Assembly (NCBI GenBank): GCA_035578155.1
Contig: JAPWDM010000005.1
Coordinates: 52,706,454-52,770,453, forward strand
DNA from: Brachynemurus nebulosus
Taxonomy: Eukaryota; Arthropoda; Insecta; Neuroptera; Myrmeleontidae
Direction of reading: 5' to 3'
Length of the DNA stretch: 64,000 nucleotides
Under the pieces are notes generated by a model. It was given only the letters and a program-made list of their open reading frames with translations, made no database searches and was not told where the DNA came from. The translations under genes and the position numbers were made by a program. Below are positions 1 to 10,815 of this stretch, piece after piece. The stretch's first letter is position 1, and each line of letters opens with the position of its first letter.

Positions 1-1417
1 AACGAAAATTTTACGCTATTTTCAATAAATATAACTTTGGACTTTTACTAAATACTGGGAACTGGAAATTATTTATTTAATAGTTCATTTAGATATTTTA
101 CTGCCCATTTAATCATTTTTTTACCATTTGGTTATTTTTCTGATCAAATAATATATAATAAATTAATATCTAAATAACAGCCCGAATTCTTTTATATTAC
201 TGACCAAGTTGATTTAATACCGCTAAATTTAATGCCGATTGTTTGAATTTTTAACTGACTAAGATAACTGGTATAATGTTAAAAAACTGCTTAAATAATT
301 ACTTACCTAAGCTAATTATACTGCGGTACTTGATACAAGAAGGACAACAGGTACTGAATTGTTTTTCTCCGGGCAATGTACGGACAACTGTACGGACGTC
401 CGTACTGGTCAGACCGAGCCATAACAAGTGAGTTGGGAGAACGTTGAGCGGACAACAGACAGAACATAACAGACGATGATGTTTTTCTATTTCAATTTCC
501 ACATTAAACACACTCGGCAACACGGCAAAAAGAGTTTATAATAAAAAGAAAATGAGGCAATGTTTTTAAAATATATTTAAAGGTATAAAATCCATAATTA
601 TTATTTTCTCTTAGGTATATATGCGTTAATTATTTACTGTAAATATTTAGAAATTTTAACACCTAATATTTTATTGCGTAAATTGGGGGAAAAAGTTTAG
701 TTAAAAATAATTAGAGTAATTTGGAAGTTATAACTACAGAACGGACTTACAGATCGGAAAAAATTTCGTAACACATAGTTCATTAGAACAGATCTGCTTT
801 ATGAAATTAAATTAGATTTTTTCATTAAAAGACTGGGATTGCATATAAAATTATGGCACAAACAGAATTTCCTAAAAAGAAAAAAATGGTCGTACTTCTT
901 TGTAGAATTTCAATCATATTGTGTGTCCTGCAAGTCATCCAAAAGTGAATATGCTAATAATCTGCTGAATTCCTTTCCGCAAATTCTATTCTAAAAATTC
1001 GATTTCTAATGATTAAAGTATTTTGGTGTGTAGTTGCATAGTTTAGTTTTTGTGAACAGTTGGAAAAAAATTTGGGATTTTTGAAATTTTATTGTGAGTT
1101 ATATGTGATCTTATTTTATTTTGGAATCAATGAATTCGTATATATTTTTCATAATAGTGGACGTATGCGTTCTTAGTAGATCATTGTTTTGAATCTTCTT
1201 CTCTCCAACTTGAAATAGTTGTTTTAGAAATAAATTTTTTATAATTCACGGTATTATAGATAAACTCACCTGCAAAAAAAAGTTGTGATAACTAAAAGAG
1301 TCCGAATAAATATTTTAATTTTTAAGTAGCACCTTATTCCTCAACAGGGGGTTTCTTAATCCATACACAAATTTTGTTGGAATTTTTTGAATCTGTTCAA
1401 TTTTGTTTGTTTCAACT

Positions 1418-1449
<32 letters not shown>

Positions 1450-3313
1450 GAAGTAAACCAATTTCTTTAACTTATTAAAGTTTTCAGAGAACTTTTCTCT
1501 TGCTGATTAAAAACTTAGATGGAATTATTGTTTTAGAGAAAAGAACAAATTAATATAGGTATAAATTTTTTCTGTACAGAAAGTTATGATAAATTTTAAA
1601 GTTGGATAATTCTAACCCAATTTTAATTTAATTGTAATATTAATTTTCATCTAAAAACAATTTTTGCTAAGTAAATATAAAAATTATGAAATTTTTAAGC
1701 TGATTATAAAAATTTAATCAAGTCCATCGTTTTTCGATTACCGTTTTCTGATTAAGCTCTCACTATACTTCGGGAAGCAGAGCAATATTAAAAAATAAAA
1801 TCAATAACGAAGGTTATACAGCAATGTAGTGAAATAATGAAAAGAATTAACAATTTAACAAGATAATTTCAAATAAACTGGACAATGAGTCTATTGAGGT
1901 GTATGTACCTCTCTACATCAAAATGTATGTTATAAATGGCTCAACATAACTCAGTGTTGATATGTTCATATTTTTTTTTTTCAGTCCAGTTTTCATCAAT
2001 TAAATGAACATGAAGTACAATGGACTTTTTTTTTTTTAGTATTCAGTTTTAACAAAAACAATTACACTGCGAATTGAACGTATATTCTTTTTGATATATT
2101 GCGCGTTTATTAATCATTTGTGTGGTTTGGTGGATTGATGGCCAATTTTCGAAATTTTTATTAGGACAGAAATGATAAATTTTCATCGCGATTAACTGAT
2201 TTGGGATATTGAAAATCATTACAGTCCTCATATGAACCTTAGAAATTCGAAAATTTAGATTAGAGACAAAAAAATTTAGAGCAATATTAGAAGCATATTT
2301 TCCTGCTACAATTTTGATTAAAATACAGTTTTGTATTTTTGTAATTTGAAATATGTAAAAAGAATGGATATATCTGAAATGTGTGAAAAAGATATGCAGT
2401 ATACCTGGAAGAAAATGGTGTCAGAAGTTGAAAAACCTATTTGTTTATTATATGGCTAAATTGTTACCAAATTTCTCCATTCAGATAAATAATTGCTCTA
2501 CCAGAAACTTTTTTTGAGTATTCCAGTCATCAGAATTTTATCAAATAATGCTTAATAATTATTAATATGCGAATTTTTGAAAATATTCTTGATAACTTCT
2601 ACGGTTGAAACCAAATCGAGACATTACTATTTACTGTTTCATAAAACTTTTTCCGACAGTGTATCTCTTGGAAAGCTTTTTTTCTCTTTCCAGCACCCCC
2701 ACCGCTCTCAACCATCGACATTTTGTTCAGCTGTAATATTTACACAACCATCGTATTTTACTGACTCTTTTAAGGCGTTATATACAGTTGTGCTGGTCGG
2801 AAAAGTTTAATATTTTTTTACTGCATATTCTTTAAGTTAATTATCTCAAGAATACTCTCATCAAATTTCGCAACGATCGGAGCATTAGATCCGAAGTTAT
2901 AGCTATTTATAGCACACGCTCTTGCGCAGCTACCGTTGAGTCATGCAGCTACCTGTACGTCGACTTTCGCCCCTTCTCATAAATAGTAAACATCAACAGC
3001 TAATAGCAGATTATTGTGCTATTATTAACCATAGACTATCTGTTTACTATAGTTCTGTGATTCAACTAAGCTTTATAACTTGCTTTGACTATGATACAGA
3101 TTTACTTAGAGTTTGACACTGTATTAGATCTCATTACTTTTTAAGGGTAAATGGGCTGCGAGTCTTGGTTACATTTTTAACGTCAAATGTTTTTTAGGTG
3201 GGATTTTATTTTTGGGAATTGAGAATGTTTTTGAAAATGGAGCAGATTCAACAGTTTTATTTAAAATTTTTAGAATTGTAAAATTTGTTAAAATGTACGG
3301 TAGAGATTAATAA
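1..3313. other. AT-rich DNA without a recognised gene
   Basis: No open frame in this stretch resembles a known protein, and the 60-77 codon frames look like chance. A 30-base T run lies at 1419-1448 and T-rich runs at 1971-1981 and 2027-2037. A locally GC-richer patch at about 355-460 contains a short palindrome around ACGGACGTCCGT. I see no TIR/TSD pair. Confidence 0.6.
1419..1448. repeat. Homopolymer (T)30
   Basis: Uninterrupted run of 30 T. It could be the reverse-complement poly(A) of an old retroposed copy, but no flanking duplication was seen, so it is listed only as a simple repeat. Confidence 0.95.
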
Positions 3314-3587
3314 TAGGGGAGACCCTTGTATCTTGGGACACTTTCGTTTAAAACTTCATACCTTGAGTAAAAATTGATGTATGACGTCGAAAATTGAAAA
3401 TTCTGTAAGCACACAATAACATCTGAATATTATGATACAATATATCACGATATTGTGTTTCATTTTTGCGAAAACTTGAATTGAATAATCGAGGATATTT
3501 GTCCCAACGTACAATCACAGCTTGTATCTTGGGACATCAATGGTTGTACCTTAGGACAAACTATGCAAGAAATTTTAAGCTCTGAAA

Positions 3588-3592
<5 letters not shown>

Positions 3593-3671
<79 letters not shown>
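3593..3671. repeat. (TA)n microsatellite inside element A
   Basis: About 39 uninterrupted AT/TA units lying within transposon A, next to the transposase relic. Confidence 0.97.
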
Positions 3672-3672
<1 letters not shown>

Positions 3673-3812
3673 TATTTTTTTAAGAGCAATAAAAATTGTT
3701 TGGTTTTACTTGAAATAATTTTTATTATAGAAAAAATGACCATTTTAATGTCATTTTTAACGTTTTCTTCATTGAGTTTTGGCCGGGTGACTTTGTCCTT
3801 ACTCCGCGGTAT
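3672..3812 (-). pseudogene. Relic amino terminus of a pogo/Tigger-like transposase (psq-type HTH)
   Basis: Read on the minus strand from 3812, the frame gives 46 codons before a stop at 3672-3674. It begins I-PRSKDKVTRPKLNEENVK and continues NDIKMVIFSII. Many pogo/Tigger/jerky-like transposases begin M-P-R followed by a basic stretch and then an acidic-aromatic helix start (…EEn-x-x-A-I-x-x-V…) of a Pipsqueak-type helix-turn-helix. The pattern here fits that, with the start ATG apparently changed to ATA. The (TA)n tract lies immediately past the stop and the rest of the transposase is missing. The call is inference from a short motif; a profile search with the psq-type HTH and CENP-B amino-terminal families would settle it. 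The product is certainly not functional. Confidence 0.55.
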
Positions 3813-4158
3813 CTGGATAGATAAAGACAAATATTTAAAACAAACTTACTTATAAATCTCTGTAAAAAAAGTAATGCCTTGTATCTTGGGACCGTCCCAA
3901 GGTACAAAAAGTTTGCTGTCCCAAGGTACAAATTTCAATTACATACAATAAAGTGTGGTTATATTTTTTAATTAGGGACCTTCAGTGATATACGTCAAAA
4001 TAAATAGTTACGAATGTGTATAATAACTATTTATATCTTTAATCATTTACTCACCTCAAAATACTTCGAGTAAAATGAGGTCACTACAATACATTGGTTC
4101 TCAAATTATGGGCTTGTCCCGAGGTACAAGGTGTCCCAAGGTACAAGGATCTCCCCTA

Positions 4159-5333
4159 TATAAAAAAGAATTTTTGTAAAGCTTACGTAATTAGTCCTGT
4201 TCTATCTTTTGGAAAAGTTTTGACCTCTTTTATATCGTAAATCCATTTATAAATAAACAATTAGCAACAAGTTGAGTCAATTAAAAAAAAAGCGATTTGA
4301 CATGTAATTAACAATTTTTCCAAATCAATTCCATTAAAAAGTTTAAAATCACTGAATACGATTTAAGTTTTGCAACAGATATTAAAAAAAAAGTTTTTTC
4401 CACTTTGAAAACGGTAATGTTTTAATAAAATTACAGTTTATCTCATTTCCTTTTGTTGTTAATTAGTAGGGTCGGTCGTTGTGAATAATTTGCAATCCTT
4501 TTCTCTACACACTCCTACATGTGCTTGCTAACTTACGTAAATTCTGTTATAAATAATTTATGTTGGTGCCACTGCCGCCCTCCTACTAACCACCACATCA
4601 AACTACCAACAACCACCTCCACTACCCTTTTTCAAGGTTGGACAATCACATTCATACCATGTATGAAGAGACAAAGAGTACAAACCAACAACAGAACTAA
4701 CTCTAGGAAAGTATGGACTTACTTATATATGATTATGTACAATTAAATTGTGTGGTTTGATTTTTTGTAATGTTAAATGACGTTCTATGAGGTTTTGTCT
4801 ACTTAATTGTGACGAAAATTAAATTAATAATCTTGTCGCATGAAATTTAGACAGTAAAGTGGTATGTATATATCTTCGAAAATATTTTGAAGTTGACGAA
4901 GGGACGTGTATCAATTTTAAGGGGCTATAAGCTAAAAAAGACACATTTTTAAAATGTTTTCAAAAATAAACTCTATATTTAGTTGGTTTGAAACGTACAT
5001 CTGATGTGTTTTAAAAGTGACGTTAAAGTTGACGAGGTAGAGAAAAAAGCCTCGGCGGGTCACCTGAAATAGAAGTATTAAACGGGGTTTTAACAAAAAC
5101 TATTTTTATAGATCACTAAACCTAGAATTATATCGACGAATTTAAAAGATTTTGTGTTTAGAAAGGAGGTGAATTTTTTTTGATTTAGTGAGCTGCAAAA
5201 ATTGTAACGCTTCGAACGCGCCCTCTTACGTTACAGTTAATAAAAAGTCAAGGGCAGTGGTCTGTTGGGGAATGGTGGTTGGTCTTTAACGTCCCGTAAG
5301 TTTCTTTGCAAACAGAAAAACCTCTTTAGGTCT
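4159..5333. other. AT-rich DNA without a recognised gene
   Basis: Contains the 75-codon frame at 4519-4746, which shows no recognisable domain. No inverted repeat or tandem structure was found before the foldback element begins. Confidence 0.5.
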
Positions 5334-5342
5334 TTTTAACAC

Positions 5343-6178
5343 GGTTCTGTAACAAGTAAACCGTAGACAGTTCAACCGCGACAGTTCAACCACGACAGTT
5401 AAACCGCGACAGTTAAACCGTGACAGTTTGACTGACGACGGATCAACCGACGACAATTGAACCTGACAGGTTAGCTGAAGACAATTCAACCTGACGACAG
5501 TTCAGCCTAACGACAGTTCAACCAAACAACAATTTAACCGTAAAACAGTTAAACCACGGGACATTTCAACTGTTTAACATTAATAATTATATGAATTAAC
5601 CAAACGCAACCTGCACTAATCCAATGTAATAAATTATAAACAAACCTAACCTAACCTAACCAAACCCAACTTAAAATCATCGAACTCAAGAAATTATAAA
5701 CAAACCCAACCTAAACTAATCGAACTCAGCAAATTGTAAACAAGCCCAATCTAACCTAACCAAACACAACTTAACCAAATAAGACCTAACTTAATTAAAC
5801 ACAACCTAAACTAATCAAATTCAACGAAAGGTAACCAAATGCAAGACAACCCAACCAAATAGTATACCCTTAATTGTGTAAAGAGTCGCCCTTGAAACTT
5901 CGGACTACATAAATACTTATTTGTTTAGTCTCAAGTCTCAAAGCAGCCAGATTTCATTAGACAAAATTCAAATAATTTTGTTCTTATTAGTTAATAGATT
6001 GTGCAAAGGTTAAATTGTCTTCAGTTAAATTGTCATTAGGTTGAATTATCGTCGGTTAATCTGTCGTTGATCGGTCTGTCGTTAAGTCGATCTGTTGTTA
6101 GGTTGATTTGTCTTCGGTTGGACTGTCAGGGTTCAACTGTTGCGGTTGAACTGCCTGCGGTTCACTAGTTGCGGCACC
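5343..6178. mobile_element. Foldback (Mutator-related type) element with tandem-repeat arms and 9-bp TSD
   Basis: Seen: the left arm (5343 to about 5575) is a run of roughly 15-bp units of the form CGACAGTTCAACC. The right arm (about 5998-6178) is the same unit on the other strand (GGTTGAACTGTCG-like). The outermost bases also pair: GGTTCTGTAAC on the left, and GTTGCGGCACC on the right, whose complement is GGTGCCGCAAC. Immediately outside lies the perfect direct repeat TTTTAACAC (5334-5342 and 6179-6187). The 836-bp element has a spacer (about 5576-5997) rich in AACCTAACC/AACCAAACC-like units. Known: Drosophila Foldback elements have long TIRs made of tandem repeats and 9-bp TSDs and are related to Mutator-like elements. 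Inference: this is a related, non-autonomous type. No transposase frame was seen. Confidence 0.85.
5645..5659. repeat. Short (CCTAA)3 telomere-like run
   Basis: Three perfect copies of CCTAA, the complement of the insect telomere unit TTAGG, in the spacer of the foldback element. They sit among degenerate AACCAAACC/AACCTAACT units extending to about 5850. Degenerate A/C-rich tandem sequence is the simpler reading; a telomere origin is only a possibility. Confidence 0.5.
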
Positions 6179-6187
6179 TTTTAACAC

Positions 6188-7801
6188 TCACCGGTGTGTG
6201 GTACCGATCCCGTTGGGTGCTACTTACGCTTTGACTACAATCATTATTTTATTACAAATAAATTTTTTTAGTTATGCTGGGTTTTCAGAATTTTACTTTA
6301 AAGCCTTTAAGTGTCTATATTAAATCGCTAATATATAGTTAGGTGAGTACAGTTTAACTCTTTAACATGAACAAATTTCTAAATACATATTCACTACAAC
6401 ATTTCAACATGACAACACCAACAGTTCACATGTATAATACCGGTCGCCATGACAATTTTTTGAGTGCTGTTTGATTGTTAAAATTAATTAGTGTTATTCA
6501 TTACATCAAGTTATTTAATTCAAAATCTGTTTTTAAAAAATTTTTAAAAAACTTTTAATATTCATGGTGGTGTACCAGTGAATTTTATCACAATTGGTTG
6601 GTTTTTTCTGTGTTTTCAATCTCTTTGTTCGTCGAAGGATTCGGGCGTTGTCATGTCCTTGATAGAGGTCACAAGGGCCTTTTCTTTTGTCTTTTGTTAT
6701 TTCATCGACGTTCCAACCGTAATTCAATTATTTTTTGGATTTGCTGTACTGCTGGTACTCATGAACGTGCCCATTTCGGGGTTTTTTACCTTTTTTACAA
6801 TTTTACAATTTTATCATAATTATTTGTCATATCTTAATTTGTTGTTATTACAATCATGGTTTTAACCTTTTTGGAAAATTAAAAATTTTACTTCCTGACG
6901 AGTTTTTGTTGTTACAATACAACTTACATTATTATTTTTTCTAAGTCGACTAATTTTTATTTTATTTCGACAATGGTTGTCCAAAATATATATCTCTTGA
7001 AAATGATCATAAATTGATCGAAACGCGTCGAGTAAAAAGGAACTGTTTATAAGTTATTTTAATAATCTTGCAGGCTGTCGACTTCTTGTTTCAATTTTCT
7101 AAATACATTTCTTACAATCTTTTTCCGAAATTGTTAATTTTATGGTAAAACAATTTGAACAGATGAAGATAGTTCTCAAAAAGCAATGTAAAAATTAAAT
7201 TACTCAGATCTTTTGAACATAGTAAAAATTATTAATAGTGAAATTAGTATACTTTTAGTTAAATATTACTATATTATCTGACTATCTATCTACCAATATT
7301 CTGATCGAAATGTTGATCGATAAAATGACTGATGAATTTTGCATCGACCTTTTACGGAAATGTGTAACGTGACTATGATTTGGATACCTGAACTTTAGTA
7401 TTTAATACTTTGGAATAATATTATCACTCAAAATTGAGAATATTAAAAAATATTGATATCTCAATATATTTTCGACATTCTTACTCTCTATAATTTGAAT
7501 TAAAACTACGGTGTCTTTTCGGACAGAATTGAAATGTGTCAGGAGGGTTTAAAATGACGCCAGACAATATTGGAAAACTCTTAACCAATATACTTATGTA
7601 TAATGTGTATTACAAGTTCATGTGGTGGATACTTTGTTAACGTACATATTATACCTAATAAGTTCAAAGAACATACATGAACTTATGTTATGTATGTAGG
7701 AAATTAACATTAGATTCCTAGTAACTATGGTACTGTCGTTAAAACAATAACTTTAGTCAGCAGCAGACAATGAGTGTAGCTAACTATATAGTAGACTAGA
7801 A
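6188..7801. other. AT-rich DNA without a recognised gene
   Basis: The overlapping open frames at 6533-6865 (up to 95 codons, on both strands) match no family I know. The minus strand there reads as a charged, serine/threonine-rich stretch broken by stops, which could be an old coding relic but cannot be named. No repeat ends were found. Confidence 0.45.
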
Positions 7802-8402
7802 CAACGGTGGGCAGCCTCCGGCCCGTGGACTTTAAAAAATAATTAAATGAAGATGCTAAGAAGAAGGTATAGGTATAGGGGAGGAAAGTGGTTTATTAAT
7901 ACGTATCTTATGTCATGTTTCATACGCTTCTATTAGGTGCATGCTTCTCTTCGTGAACCGTGAAGTGCTAGAATTTTCAATCCTTAGCCTGGAAAATAAT
8001 TTTTTGCACGTAGAATAAACACTTCCATGCAGCACTAGAATTGAAATAGCTGTATTATATTTAATTAATATAGATTTTTTAAAATTTATGGGACACAAAA
8101 TGTATTTAATTCTCCTCCGGTCAGGTTTCAATCAAATTCTGAACTTTTTTTAGAGGATTATAACCCTTAAATTTCGACTGAGTGGTAGAATGTCACGGTA
8201 ATAAAAACAAAATTTATTAGAATGACGCGACGCTGCAATAGTAGATGGGCGTGGCGCGATTTGTGCGCGTACGTAAACTCACCATTTCTATAAAGAACTC
8301 CGAGAATTTTCAGAAGTCGCAAAAATGTGTTGAATAGTAACTATGGTAACTATGGCCCGGGGACAAAATATAAAATTTATTCTGATTCGTTGCCCATCCT
8401 TG
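7802..8402. mobile_element. Probable hAT-like element, no clear TSD
   Basis: The left end reads CAACGGTGGGCAGCCTCCGG. The right end, complemented, reads CAAGGATGGGCAACGAATC. Both resemble the common hAT terminus CAGNGGTGGGCAACC followed by a CCGGCCCG-type GC patch; GGCCCG occurs about 20 bp inside the left end and GGCCCGGGG about 50 bp inside the right end. The flanking 8-mers (GACTAGAA and CATTAGAC) do not match well, so the boundaries or the pairing could be wrong. It contains a GC-rich patch at about 8221-8280. No transposase was seen. Confidence 0.4.
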
Positions 8403-8418
8403 CATTAGACGTATAGTA

Positions 8419-9732
8419 CAGTGTTTCTCAAAGTGCGATACGCGTACTCGTCTGAGGGGACGCCACACCAGGTGTAAGGGATACGTAACCAAATTTCTGT
8501 AATGGTAAAAAATTAAATTAAACACATATATTATAGCTATGAAATATTATAACTAATGTAAGCAATAATAGGGTACCTGACTGTATTCAAAATTTGTTTT
8601 AAATATTAAATAATTTTATGTATTACTCGTAAATATATTTAATTTTAGTAGTGACAAATAAAGATATTCTTTAGTTATTTAAAAATTCTACTTAGAAAAT
8701 GATCAATTTTTAACCTTCATTTAAATCAGTAAAAACGCGTCGTTACATTAAAATGACGTCATATTTTGCAGCAACTATGAAAAATATCATAGATAAGATA
8801 AGGAACATGTAAATGTTGTAAATAGTTACTGTAGTTTGATGCATAATTTTTACACGTGTCTTAAATATTATTTCGACTGGACACAATATGTGATTGTAAA
8901 TATTGCTAAACAAAAAAACTAAACATATAACTATTGAAAATATATTTTTGTTGAAAATTTTATGTAGCAAAACGTTTCCTAACGTTACAGTAGCGCGAAC
9001 ACATTAATATTTGCTTGCATCAAAATGTGACGTCATCGCATACGCCACCATGGTCGATCGTTTTTCGCGCCAATTTATTCATTTAAAATTTAAAAGTGAT
9101 TTTTTTACGATTTTCAAAAATTTAATAAAAATTAATTAGCTAATACGTAAACACAAAGCATTTAGAATCATTTTTTAATTGCAGTCCAGTTCCGTATTGT
9201 GAATATAAACAAGCCTACCCGTGTCATTAGAAATAAGTACTTTATTTAGCTGTGTTATTAGATTTTTGGTACCTTTTTTTTATTACATTTTTATCCATGG
9301 ACGGACTTAATCTTCACAGGACTAGTCGCACTCTTCTCTATTAATGGTCACATATAACTACCTAAATGAATAATTTATAGAAAGACTGTGACACTTAAAA
9401 GAAGTAACTTGTTCGTTTATAAAAAAAAAAAATTTTCATCGGTTGGATTGTTTTTTAAGTCAGTTTGAAAATTTTCAAATTAAAAAACAATTTGGAACCA
9501 ATTTTTATAAATGTTTATTTTCTCTAACGTCGTCCATAAAAATTTTTAACCATAGACTCGAACTGGGCGGATCTGAACTTAAATCCGCGGCTGATTTTAA
9601 TTATATCTCCGTTGAAGGTGATATTGTTTCTAATTTTCTGTACATGAGGTATCTTTCGGTAGTTTTTACAGATACAAACTTGATTTTATGATTAAATAGA
9701 GGTACACGGAGGAAAACGTTTAAGAAACGCTG
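8419..9732. mobile_element. hAT non-autonomous element with 8-bp TSD
   Basis: The left terminus is CAGTGTTTCTCAAAGTGCG. The right terminus, complemented, is CAGCGTTTCTTAAACGTT. The two agree over the first 14 bases with two mismatches, and both have a GTAC-containing stretch about 25-30 bp in. Flanking 8-mers are GTATAGTA (8411-8418) and GTATAGTG (9733-9740), 7 of 8 identical. CAGTGTTTCTC-type ends with 8-bp duplications are characteristic of hAT transposons. The 1,314-bp interior has no recognisable transposase; the 82-codon frame at 9443-9691 matches nothing I know. Two TGACGTCA palindromes (at about 8754 and 9029) lie inside. Confidence 0.8.
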
Positions 9733-9740
9733 GTATAGTG

Positions 9741-10244
9741 TACGTTATGTCAGGTCCATTTAATACTTATAAAACAATATTAACACAAAGCAGACGAATC
9801 AACCTTATCAAGAAGAAACCTTTTAATATTTCTCTATCTTTGTATCTATGAATATAAATTATTCAGTATTTTGTAAGGCTGATTTTTCTTGAATTAACGT
9901 AATCATATCAAAGTTCAAAATATGTATACGTAAAAGAAATTATTTTATTTTTTCATAATTACAAGTTGTAAAGAGTATTACTTAAATGTAGCAGTCCTAA
10001 ATCTCCTGATAAACATAAACCTTTTTTTTCTTAGAAAAACGTTTTAAATGTTTTGAATTAACCGTGGCGACTAACAATAGTATAATATAGTATAGTACTC
10101 ATTGTCAGTACAGAGTTTACTAGTAATATTATTACTTTTAAAACTGCCATACCACTTTGTTTTTCGCTGCTCACTAAAAATCGCTATTAAACCAGCCTCT
10201 ACTAATTACTTTACTAAGCACTAAACACGATTCGCTAATCATTG
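9741..10244. other. AT-rich DNA, nothing recognised
   Basis: No coding signal, tandem repeat or inverted repeat found between the hAT element and the pogo-like element. Confidence 0.5.
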
Positions 10245-10246
10245 TA

Positions 10247-10813
10247 CAGTGTAAACTCTATATAACGAACTTCTATTTAACGAAAAACTCCTTAAAACGT
10301 AGAAATTACAAAGGTTTGTTTGGTTTACATTATCATTCGTATATTGAAACACTCTTTATAACGTAATAGCCACTCTCAATAGCGAAAAATGAGTCATTTT
10401 TAAGCCAAAAAAAAATTTTATTTCACTGGCTTTCAAACAAAATAGTGATACAGAGTCGTAAATATTTCGTACGCACAAAGGCATTCTTAGAAATCCGTTT
10501 ATTTGTTTGTTGTAATTGCCTAGCACATGTTTTTGCCTACTGTACTTCCGTACTACTGTCTTATTGCTGTCTTTACGTTGTCATATTCTTAGTTGCTTTC
10601 AAACTTTTTAACTGTAAACTTGGCGAGTAAAAGAAACAGTTTGTCTATTGACGAAAAAGTGTCATTTAATTCAGTCAAAATTAAAACCACTTACTAAATT
10701 CCTAAGTTTTATTCGTAAAATTATATTTTCTTTTACTCTCCATATAACGAAAACTCTTTATAACGTAATAAAATACCCGGTCCCTTCAATTTCGTTATAT
10801 GGAGTTTACACTG
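10247..10813 (+). mobile_element. pogo/Tigger-like deletion derivative with TA TSD
   Basis: Left end CAGTGTAAACTCTATATAAC; right end complemented CAGTGTAAACTCCATATAAC, differing by one base in 20. TA flanks both sides (10245-10246 and 10814-10815). The CAGT start and the CTCnATATAACG block are typical of pogo/Tigger TIRs. Further TATAACG blocks lie inside both ends (around 10360 and 10745-10765), giving extended imperfect subterminal repeats. The 567-bp body keeps only the first part of a transposase (10620-10697, plus strand), so it is an internally deleted copy that could only have moved with a transposase supplied in trans. Confidence 0.88.
10620..10697 (+). pseudogene. Relic amino terminus of a Tigger/CENP-B-like transposase
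   Basis: The frame reads ASKRNSLSIDEKVSFNSVK and then IKTTY, with a stop at 10695-10697. Tigger and CENP-B proteins begin M-x-S/P-K-R-K-x-x-x-L-S/T-x-E-x-K-x-x-I/L, the first helix of the CENP-B amino-terminal DNA-binding domain. The match is to S-K-R-N-S-L-S-I-D-E-K-V. The codon at the expected start (10620-10622) is TTG, consistent with a mutated ATG. The remainder of the roughly 500-residue protein is gone. The position between pogo-type TIRs supports the call; a profile search with the CENP-B N-terminal family would confirm it. Confidence 0.65.
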
Positions 10814-10815
10814 TA

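Larger units (their letters stand above)
3316..4156. mobile_element. Family A: TA-target pogo-like non-autonomous transposon
   Basis: Seen: the ends are 25-bp inverted repeats (3316-3340 and 4132-4156) with two mismatches. The outer part starts GGGGAGA and the inner core reads CTTGTAYCTTGGGACA. A TA dinucleotide flanks each side (3314-3315 and 4157-4158), as expected for Tc1/mariner-superfamily insertion. The core recurs inside in both orientations, near 3498-3514, 3521-3536, 3544-3559, 3878-3892, 3894-3907, 3917-3931 and 4114-4131. A (TA)n tract sits at 3593-3671, and a minus-strand relic of a transposase amino terminus at 3672-3812. Length is 841 bp, too short for a full transposase, so this is a deletion derivative. 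The pogo-type assignment rests on the relic; the TIR itself is not the classical CAGT type. Confidence 0.85.

Noticed and set aside
6533..6865. Overlapping frames on both strands (up to 95 codons)
   Set aside because: No motif on either strand; the minus strand looks like a decayed charged region but cannot be assigned.
8754..9036. Two TGACGTCA sites (CRE/ATF-like)
   Set aside because: Both lie inside a hAT element with no gene nearby; 8-bp matches are weak evidence for regulation.
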